Of a stretch of 12,481 bases of DNA, positions 7,508 through 12,481 are shown piece after piece; position 1 is the stretch's first letter; every line of letters begins with the position of its first letter. Made by a program: the position numbers and the translations under genes. The DNA comes from Saccharospirillum sp035704555 (GTDB lineage Bacteria; Pseudomonadota; Gammaproteobacteria; Pseudomonadales; Natronospirillaceae). The stretch covers positions 1 through 12,481 of the forward strand of contig DASSWT010000061.1 in assembly GCA_035704555.1 (NCBI GenBank), given 5' to 3'. The notes beneath the pieces are model-generated. The model saw only the letters and a program-made list of their open reading frames with translations, was not told the DNA's origin and did not search any database.

Positions 7508-8516
7508 CGGACGACCTCCTGAAGGAAAGCACGCGGGTTCTGACAAAGTCTTGTGTGACTTTCGATTGCAACAGCAGCACCAGCAAAATAATACTGGCCT
7601 TAACAATCAGGTTATATTGCGCTGGCAAGCCACTGGTCAGGATCGCTGTTGTCAGGGTTTGAATAATCAGGGCGCCCACTATGGTTAACCCCAGATATAT
7701 ACGGCCACCACTGAGTGAAGCACCGGCGATGACCACCGCCAGAATGGCATCCAACTCAAGCCAGAGCCCTGCGTTGTTGGCATCGGCACCGCGTATGTCG
7801 GCAGCAATAATGACCCCCGCCAGAGCAGCACAGAAACCCGAGAAAACATAGACCATTAGAATCAGCAGTCTCGAATCAATCCCGACCAGTCTGCTGGCTT
7901 CTGAATTACCGCCAACCGCTTCGAGGAACATACCAAGCGCTGTTTTACGCAACATCAGAACGGTAATAGCAATCACCACGGCCGCCAGGACCACCCGGGA
8001 CGGTAGACCCATAAAAAAACCATTGCCCATGGCGTTAAAAAAATCGGAATGGAAGGTCACAATCTGGCCGCCGGTAATCATCTGCGCGATACCCCGGCCA
8101 GCCACCATGAGGATGAGCGTAGCCACAATGGGTTGAATACCGAACACCGCCACCAGGGTTCCATTCCACAAACCACAGGCCATACCGGCCAATAGAGCAC
8201 AGCCCAGAACGATGAGAGGATGCAACTCTGTTGTTGTGGTCAGCACTGCTGTCACCGCGCCACAGATGGCAATGATCGCCCCTACCGATAAATCGATACC
8301 CTTGGTACCGATAACGACCGCCATCCCCAGAGCAACCAGTGCTGTCGGTGTCGAGCGGTGCAGAATATCAATCAGGCTGCCATAAATATGACCGTCAACA
8401 ATGGTCAGTTTCAAGAACCCGGGAACGACCAATGCTGTTCCAACAATCAGTAAGAACAACGAGACGATGGGAGCCAGTGTTCTGGCCTCCAGCCTCATAA
8501 TACGTTTAAGACGCAT
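7500..8516 (-). CDS. ytfT: sugar ABC transporter permease, YtfT
   Basis: This is an inner-membrane permease of the BPD_transp_2 family (338 residues from ATG 8516), orthologous to E. coli YtfT (GafC). Shared stretches include IDILHRSTPTALVALGM, GIDLSVGA (73-80), IQPIVATLILMVAGRG and DIRGADANNAGLWLELDAIL, the last being highly specific for YtfT. I prefer ATG 8516 because AGGTGA (8527-8522) is spaced 5 bases from it; a GTG at 8525, adding three residues, is possible. The gap to ytfR is 18 bases (9 if GTG is used), and the 3' end overlaps yjfF by 8 bases. It is the partner of YjfF in a heterodimeric channel. Family and subfamily are certain; the transported sugar is inferred from context. Confidence 0.93.
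   Translation of the reverse strand: MRLKRIMRLEARTLAPIVSLFLLIVGTALVVPGFLKLTIVDGHIYGSLIDILHRSTPTALVALGMAVVIGTKGIDLSVGAIIAICGAVTAVLTTTTELHPLIVLGCALLAGMACGLWNGTLVAVFGIQPIVATLILMVAGRGIAQMITGGQIVTFHSDFFNAMGNGFFMGLPSRVVLAAVVIAITVLMLRKTALGMFLEAVGGNSEASRLVGIDSRLLILMVYVFSGFCAALAGVIIAADIRGADANNAGLWLELDAILAVVIAGASLSGGRIYLGLTIVGALIIQTLTTAILTSGLPAQYNLIVKASIILLVLLLQSKVTQDFVRTRVLSFRRSSDA
7514..7520 (-). promoter_or_regulatory. ribosome-binding site that fixes the yjfF start
   Basis: On the minus strand AGGAGGT lies 6 bases before ATG 7507. It is a full match to the Shine-Dalgarno core and sits inside the last codons of ytfT, which excludes the longer yjfF reading from 7606. Confidence 0.85.
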
Positions 8517-8521
8517 AAAGC

Positions 8522-8527
8522 TCACCT
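8522..8527 (-). promoter_or_regulatory. ribosome-binding site favouring the ytfT ATG at 8516
   Basis: AGGTGA on the minus strand sits 5 bases upstream of ATG 8516. The alternative GTG start (8525-8523) lies inside this site, which makes it less likely. Confidence 0.6.
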
Positions 8528-8534
8528 ACTCTAC

Positions 8535-10040
8535 TCATTGCGCTATCGCCTGTATGATAGATTTTTGACTGATCTGGTTACCCACGATCTCCGACACTTT
8601 TTCACGGTCTCGCAGTACAACCACCCGATGCGCAAAAGCAACGATTTCTTCTACCTCGGAAGACGCCACCAACAAAGACATGCCTTCGTCACACAACTCT
8701 CTGATGATTTTCAGAATGTCATGGTGGGCACCCACATCGATACCCCGGGTCGGTTCATCCAGGATGAGCAGTTTCGGGTTGGTTACCAGCCAGCGGGCCA
8801 GAATGACTTTCTGCTGGTTACCACCGCTGAGCTCACCGATGGGCTTTTCCATATCAGGGGTTTTGATACTCAAGCGCTCAATAAACTCGCTGACAATGGC
8901 TTGTTGTTCCGCCATGGGGATTCGCGACCACCAACCCCGGGAAGACTGCAGCGCCAGGATCAAGTTTTCACGCACGCTCAACTCGGCAACGATGCCCCGG
9001 TGCTTACGATCTTCAGGACAATAAGCCATACCCTGTTCGATCGCCTGCTTTGGCGTATTAATCTGCAGAAGATTCCCCAGCCAGGACTTAGCTCCCTGGT
9101 CAGGACGCACAGCGCCATAGGCGAGCTCACACAATTCAGTACGCCCGGACCCCAACAAACCGGCCAGGCCAACAATTTCACCTTGCTTCAGGTCCAGATC
9201 AACCGGCTTCAACATACCCGTCTTTCCGACTTGGCTGAGCGACAACACCACAGGTTTTTCTTCTGCTTCAACCTGGTCACCTTGCTCATGCTGCAGCATG
9301 TCGAGATCTTTACCCAGCATGTGGCCAACCAGTTCGGTTTGCGGCAATGCTGCCGTTTCGAAGGTGCCAACATGGCTGCCATTTCGCAGCACACTGATGG
9401 TATCGGATATGGCATAAACCTGGTCGAGAAAATGGGTGACGAAAATAATCGCCATGCCCTGGGCTTTCAGCTGCCGCATTAAGCTAAATAGCCGGGCAAT
9501 TTCTTCGCTATCCAAACTGGCCGTTGGTTCATCCAATATCAGCAGCCTGGCTTTCGAGCCAAGCGCGCGGGCAATGGCGACCATTTGTTGTACGGCGATA
9601 GAATGGGAAACCAACAAGCTGTTAGGGTCGATATCGAGCCCTACCCTGGCCAGCATTTCCTTCGCACGAGATTCCGCACTGCGCCAGCTGATCATGCCAA
9701 GGCGCCGGGGTTGGTCTAGCAGCGTCAGGTTTTCAGCAACCGTCATGGTTGGAATCAGGTTGATCTCCTGATAGACGGTGCGAATACCGTTGCTTTGTGC
9801 ATCCAGGGAATTTTTGATCTGAACTGTTCGACCATCCAGCGTAATGTCGCCGCTGTCTTTAGCGTAGATGCCGGTCAGCACCTTAATCAGGGTGGATTTC
9901 CCGGCCCCATTTTCACCCAGCAACGCATGAACCTCACCCGAGTGAAAGGTTAGCGAAACATCGTTCAGGGCGCATACTCCGGGAAAACTTTTATTGATGT
10001 GCTCGATGGACAACAAGGGCGGCTGATTGACGTCCGTCAT
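8535..10040 (-). CDS. ytfR: sugar ABC transporter ATP-binding protein, YtfR (two ATPase domains)
   Basis: This is the cytoplasmic ATPase of a carbohydrate uptake (CUT2) importer, 501 residues with two fused nucleotide-binding domains. Domain 1 has Walker A GENGAGKST (42-50), Walker B LLILDEPTASLD (166-177) and switch His203 (VTHFLDQ); its signature is the divergent SHSIAVQQM (145-153). Domain 2 has a lysine-less Walker A GLLGSGRTE (294-302), canonical signature LSGGNQQK (404-411) and Walker B LLILDEPTRGID (424-435). This complementary degeneration is usual in RbsA/MglA/YtfR proteins and implies one competent site per signature/Walker A pairing. The ATG at 10040 has GGAAG a few bases upstream. 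It follows ytfQ by 67 bases, separated by a GC-rich hairpin, and precedes ytfT closely. It is orthologous in context and motifs to E. coli YtfR (GafB). Confidence 0.94.
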   Translation of the reverse strand: MTDVNQPPLLSIEHINKSFPGVCALNDVSLTFHSGEVHALLGENGAGKSTLIKVLTGIYAKDSGDITLDGRTVQIKNSLDAQSNGIRTVYQEINLIPTMTVAENLTLLDQPRRLGMISWRSAESRAKEMLARVGLDIDPNSLLVSHSIAVQQMVAIARALGSKARLLILDEPTASLDSEEIARLFSLMRQLKAQGMAIIFVTHFLDQVYAISDTISVLRNGSHVGTFETAALPQTELVGHMLGKDLDMLQHEQGDQVEAEEKPVVLSLSQVGKTGMLKPVDLDLKQGEIVGLAGLLGSGRTELCELAYGAVRPDQGAKSWLGNLLQINTPKQAIEQGMAYCPEDRKHRGIVAELSVRENLILALQSSRGWWSRIPMAEQQAIVSEFIERLSIKTPDMEKPIGELSGGNQQKVILARWLVTNPKLLILDEPTRGIDVGAHHDILKIIRELCDEGMSLLVASSEVEEIVAFAHRVVVLRDREKVSEIVGNQISQKSIIQAIAQ

Positions 10041-10065
10041 AATATACTTCCGCTAGTAACATGAC

Positions 10066-10090
10066 GCCCCACCCCCGGAGGGGGCGGGGC
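10066..10090. repeat. GC-rich hairpin in the ytfQ-ytfR gap
   Basis: GCCCCACCCCC (10066-10076) and GGGGGCGGGGC (10080-10090) pair over 11 positions with one A-C mismatch and a 3-base loop. It lies 17 bases after the ytfQ stop and 25 bases before ytfR. There is no T-run after it on the minus strand, so it is not a standard intrinsic terminator. It most likely protects the ytfQ message or partially attenuates, giving more binding protein than ATPase and permease. This role is known for other binding-protein operons but only inferred here. Confidence 0.6.
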
Positions 10091-10107
10091 CAGGTAGTGA
10101 CCAAGCC

Positions 10108-11058
10108 TTACTTACGTGCCTGGTACTCTTCTTCGGCCGTATCTGGCAGATACAGGGGACCGTTCGCCTTAATCCACTTATCAACCTCTTCGCCCCTTGC
10201 ATGGGCAGCAAGGGCATCGAAAGCAGGCCCGCCAAGATGGGGGTTCAGTTCAATGGTGGCGTTAGCTTCACCATCGGCCATGGCCCGGAAAATATCGGGA
10301 ACACCATCGATCGACACGACCAGAATGTCTTCAGCTGGCTGCAGCTGAGCTTCTTTGATCGCCTGAATAGCGCCCAGCGCCATATCGTCGTTATGGGCAA
10401 ACAAAGCACAGATGTCTTCACCGCCGCCTTCAGCCTTCAGGAAGCTTTCCATTACTTCTTTGCCACCCGCCCGAGTGAAATCACCTGACTGCGAACGAAT
10501 GATGTTCATATTCGGGAAGTTGGAAATTACTGAATCGAAACCGGTTTTACGGTCGATGGCAGCAGATGACCCTACGGTGCCCTGAAGCTCAACAATGTCG
10601 CAAACGCCATTGGTTTCAGCGGCCAGCCAGGAAGCAGCAAGAGCGCCTTCTTCGGTAAAGTCAGAGGCGACTTTCGTCAGGTACAGGCTCGGGTCTGCAT
10701 CCACACCCCGGTCGATCAGAACGACTGGGATCTCAGCACGCTGAGCTTCCCGCAATACCTGATCCCAACCGGTTTCGACCACCGGTGCAAGCAGGATGCC
10801 GTCAACGCCCTGGGCGATGAACGAACGAACCGCCTTGATCTGGTTTGCCTGTCTTTGCTGAGCATCGGAGAACTTCAGATCGATACCGCGCTCTTCGGCT
10901 TCCCGCTTGATCGAGTTGGTTTCTGACGTCCGCCATCCGCTTTCGGAACCGATCTGTGAAAAGCCATAGGTTTCGGCGAAAGCCGGGCTGCTGAGCAGTA
11001 CAGCGGTGCTGGCAGCCAATGCCGGCAGCAATGTTTGAAAGGTTTTGCTAAGTGTCAT
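10108..11058 (-). CDS. ytfQ: periplasmic sugar-binding protein, YtfQ (galactofuranose/arabinose type)
   Basis: This is the periplasmic binding component (Peripla_BP_4 fold, PF13407) of the Ytf importer, 316 residues. A signal peptide runs to AFA at residue 28, before ETYGF. The mature sequence follows E. coli YtfQ (GafA) closely: GFSQIGSESGWR, NQIKAVRSFIAQGVD, APVVETGW, VELQGTVGSSAAIDRK, IIRSQSGDFTR, GKEVMESF, AHNDDM, AIQAIKEA, SIDGVPDI, DGEANA and LYLPDTA. These include the charged and aromatic pocket segments. A strong AAGGGGTG ribosome-binding site lies 5 bases before ATG 11058. It is first in the operon. E. coli YtfQ prefers furanose sugars, notably galactofuranose; the araC context suggests L-arabinose or arabinosides here. 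The C-terminus is slightly shorter than in E. coli and ends EEEYQARK. The subfamily is firm; the ligand is inference. Confidence 0.94.
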   Translation of the reverse strand: MTLSKTFQTLLPALAASTAVLLSSPAFAETYGFSQIGSESGWRTSETNSIKREAEERGIDLKFSDAQQRQANQIKAVRSFIAQGVDGILLAPVVETGWDQVLREAQRAEIPVVLIDRGVDADPSLYLTKVASDFTEEGALAASWLAAETNGVCDIVELQGTVGSSAAIDRKTGFDSVISNFPNMNIIRSQSGDFTRAGGKEVMESFLKAEGGGEDICALFAHNDDMALGAIQAIKEAQLQPAEDILVVSIDGVPDIFRAMADGEANATIELNPHLGGPAFDALAAHARGEEVDKWIKANGPLYLPDTAEEEYQARK

Positions 11059-11168
11059 AATGCACCCCTTATGAGATTGTTTTTAGCATGGGTATACGGT
11101 GATAGTGAGTCAGCGCAGAGAAAACTTAAAGCGATGCAGCAGACAAGTAAATCCAATCGCCCGGACTC

Positions 11169-11185
11169 TAGTACTTTTGTCCATG
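11169..11185 (+). promoter_or_regulatory. candidate AraC half-site upstream of ytfQ
   Basis: TAGTACTTTTGTCCATG fits the E. coli AraC half-site TAGC-N7-TCCATA at 8 of 10 defined positions. It matches araI1 as I remember it at 13 of 17 positions, all four differences being transitions. A weaker repeat starts exactly 21 bases later (CAGC at 11190, 17 bases to 11206), the spacing between I1 and I2. It starts 111 bases upstream of the ytfQ ATG and points away from it. Confidence 0.5.
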
Positions 11186-11218
11186 TTCACAGCCTAATTG
11201 GCGTGAGGAGGCCGATTG

Positions 11219-11237
11219 GGCCTGAAAAAATCAGGCC
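11219..11237. repeat. short inverted repeat GGCCTGA-A5-TCAGGCC
   Basis: Perfect 7-bp arms at 11219-11225 and 11231-11237 surround an A5 spacer. No T-run follows on either strand, so it is not an evident terminator; it may be an operator in the ytfQ/YdjM-like intergenic region. Its partner is unknown. Confidence 0.35.
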
Positions 11238-11377
11238 ATAAGAGCATTCCTGCACCATGGCAGGCGCGTTGCGATGCCTTCCCCGCCAGAGGGCGAAGCC
11301 AGTAACTTCAGCTTGGCTACCCAAACCTATGCCATTAGGCTCCTACCACTGACCCGTTGCGCAAGGTACCCTCACTT

Positions 11378-12385
11378 TTGGACATTCTGACACACGGCCT
11401 GCTAGGCGCCAGCCTGGCGCAGACGCTCGCCCGAAAAGACCACCTTCGCCTCGCGAGCCTGGCGGGCTTTGTTGGCGGTATTCTGGCGGATGTAGACATA
11501 CTGGTACGCTCCAGTAACGACCCGCTGCTGAACCTTGAGGCCCACCGGTCGCTGACGCACTGGCTATTGTTCATACCCGCTGGCGGCCTGATTGCAGCAC
11601 TCCTGTTATGGCCGGTTTTACGTCGCAAATGCGGTTTTCGGGAACTGCTTCTATTTACCACAGCCGGTTATGCGACCCATGCGCTGCTGGACGCCTGCAC
11701 CAGCTACGGTACGCATCTGTTCGGGCCATTTTCCGGCGACTCAGTCGCCTGGAACCTGATTTCGGTCGTGGACCCCATTGCGACGCTTATTCTATTGATC
11801 GGTTTTGTTTTCACATTCACTCGCAAGCGGAGACTGGCTGCGGGGGTGGGCATTGCCCTGCTGCTTGGCTATCTCGCCTTTGGCGGGTTTCAGCAAGACC
11901 GGGTTCGTACTCAGGTTCTGGAGATAGCGTCTGAACAGGCGCATCAGCCAGAACGACTGGTAATTAAACCAACGTTAGGCAACTTGCTACTCTGGCGTAC
12001 CCTTTACGAGCATGAGGGCTACTATTACGTCAACGCTATGAGGGTTGGCCTGGAAACAGACATAATGCCCGGCAACCGCATCCCCGCCCTGGACTACGAG
12101 CAAGCCTTCGCGCAGCTGGATACCAATGGCCGCCTCTACCGGGACATAGAACGCTTCCACCGCTTTGCCAACGGCTACCTCGTCTGGCACCCGGAGCAAA
12201 CCGATGTAATTGGCGACATACGCTACGCCATGCTACCCCACGAAACCGCGCCACTGTGGGGAATACGCCTCCCGCAAAACTGGCGTGAAGGTGGAGAAGA
12301 CCGCATTACTTTCGAACATTTCCGGCGCACCGATGCTGAAACTCGGCAGAGGTTTATCGATATGATTACGAACGAGAGGCGGTGA
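11378..12385 (+). CDS. YdjM-like inner-membrane protein, putative metal-dependent hydrolase (PF04307)
   Basis: This is a membrane protein of the YdjM/LexA-regulated 'metal-dependent hydrolase' family. The start is placed at TTG 11378, giving MDILTHGLLGA, the usual N-terminus of the family, with AAGG 11 bases upstream; TTG 11357 would add seven residues. Conserved metal-type residues, numbered from 11378: His6, Asp38 and Asp40 (ADVD), HRSLTH (His56, His61), THALLD (His101, Asp105) and Asp132 (VVDP). Three or four hydrophobic helices lie at about 62-82, 89-105, 127-148 and 154-170. A ~160-residue soluble C-terminal part follows (LVIKPTLGN, LLWRTLYEHEGYYYVNA). The total of 335 residues is typical for the long version of the family. 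The substrate is not established for the family. It has no operon partner in view. Confidence 0.85.
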   Translation: MDILTHGLLGASLAQTLARKDHLRLASLAGFVGGILADVDILVRSSNDPLLNLEAHRSLTHWLLFIPAGGLIAALLLWPVLRRKCGFRELLLFTTAGYATHALLDACTSYGTHLFGPFSGDSVAWNLISVVDPIATLILLIGFVFTFTRKRRLAAGVGIALLLGYLAFGGFQQDRVRTQVLEIASEQAHQPERLVIKPTLGNLLLWRTLYEHEGYYYVNAMRVGLETDIMPGNRIPALDYEQAFAQLDTNGRLYRDIERFHRFANGYLVWHPEQTDVIGDIRYAMLPHETAPLWGIRLPQNWREGGEDRITFEHFRRTDAETRQRFIDMITNERR

Positions 12386-12400
12386 GCGCCTGCAGTACAG

Positions 12401-12447
12401 CGGACAAATTAACTCGAATTGCTACTATAAGTTGTCCAAAATGGACA
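12401..12447 (+). promoter_or_regulatory. putative promoter plus TGTCCA-AAA-TGGACA operator before the right-edge gene
   Basis: A perfect 6-3-6 palindrome, TGTCCAAAATGGACA, spans 12433-12447 and ends 4 bases before an ATG. A further GGACAA (12402-12407) is the inverse of TTGTCC (12432-12437), flanking the space between. A -35-like CGGACA (12401-12406) and a -10-like TACTAT (12423-12428) are 16 bases apart, which puts the palindrome near the transcription start. The layout suggests a repressible, perhaps self-regulated gene; the regulator is unknown. Confidence 0.42.
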
Positions 12448-12451
12448 GGTT

Positions 12452-12481
12452 ATGACCGCAATAACTATGCCCAAAGGTAGG
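12452..12481 (+). CDS. possible N-terminal fragment of an unidentified protein, running off the right edge
   Basis: ATG 12452 opens a frame MTAITMPKGR with no stop before the window ends. GGACAGG just upstream can serve as a ribosome-binding site and overlaps the palindrome at 12433-12447. An AbrB/MazE- or antitoxin-like small regulator would suit such an operator, but ten residues do not allow identification. Confidence 0.4.
   Translation, partial: MTAITMPKGR

Larger units (their letters stand above)
11059..11377. promoter_or_regulatory. 319-base divergent intergenic region between ytfQ and the YdjM-like gene
   Basis: No supportable gene lies here. It should carry the ytfQ operon promoter; candidate minus-strand elements near 11090-11112 (CTGACT, TATACC) match sigma-70 poorly, as expected for an activator-dependent promoter. 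An AraC-like site lies at 11169-11185. A 7-bp stem-loop, GGCCTGA/TCAGGCC with an A5 loop, spans 11219-11237. A 5-bp inverted repeat CCTGC/GGCAGG occurs around 11250-11265, and a partly paired GC-rich stretch around 11279-11300. No clear promoter for the rightward gene was seen. Confidence 0.45.

Noticed and set aside
7508..7606. Upstream extension of yjfF adding 33 residues with a Cys cluster
   Set aside because: The perfect ribosome-binding site at 7514-7520 and the family N-terminus place the start at 7507; the extension overlaps conserved ytfT codons.
8538..9482. A 314-codon plus-strand open frame antisense to ytfR
   Set aside because: It lies wholly inside a certain ABC ATPase gene, starts without a good ribosome-binding site, and its translation shows no family features. 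It is a shadow of the coding strand.
11096..11112. Possible CRP site near the ytfQ promoter
   Set aside because: One half resembles TCACA but the other half does not match at the required 6-base spacing.

Overview
The window looks like chromosomal DNA from a free-living, probably marine, heterotrophic gammaproteobacterium. The basis is moderate GC content, an AraC and a YtfQRT-YjfF transporter that I recognise as close to the enterobacterial proteins, a chemoreceptor, and a TctC-type binding protein. A Saccharospirillum/Reinekea-like or Marinobacter-like host is a guess from gene style only. I see no RNA genes, CRISPR arrays, insertion sequences or phage genes.

Left part (1-3845). The left edge may hold the first codons of a gene running off the window on the minus strand. 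Next is an unrecognised 131-residue ORF (226-621), then a 269-base gap. That gap holds a striking signal: three TTAATG repeats at exact 9-base spacing, two of them inside the arms of a 14-bp inverted repeat. It precedes a tight two-gene unit (9-base gap) made of a secreted TctC-family solute-binding protein (891-1892) and a transmembrane chemoreceptor with a large all-helical periplasmic domain (1902-3845). No TctA/TctB permease genes accompany them, so the pair may be a binding-protein-plus-chemoreceptor sensing module.

Middle (3846-6487). A subgroup Ic (PF12897) aminotransferase lies on the minus strand (3871-5163), convergent with the chemoreceptor. A 401-base intergenic region separates it from a divergent araC (5565-6416) that keeps every L-arabinose contact residue I can map from E. 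coli AraC.

Right part (6448-11377). A complete sugar ABC importer lies on the minus strand, transcribed leftwards: ytfQ (binding protein), ytfR (double ATPase), ytfT and yjfF (permeases). ytfT and yjfF overlap by 8 bases. A GC-rich hairpin separates ytfQ from ytfR, and a 10-bp stem-loop closes the operon against convergent araC. In E. coli the orthologous transporter carries galactofuranose. Here araC at the operon's end and an AraC I1-like half-site upstream of ytfQ suggest that the cargo is L-arabinose, perhaps in furanose form, or arabinosides. No arabinose catabolic genes lie in the window.

Right end (11378-12481). A YdjM-like (PF04307) membrane protein with conserved His/Asp residues is followed by a putative promoter, a perfect 6-3-6 palindrome and the first codons of another gene that runs off the window.
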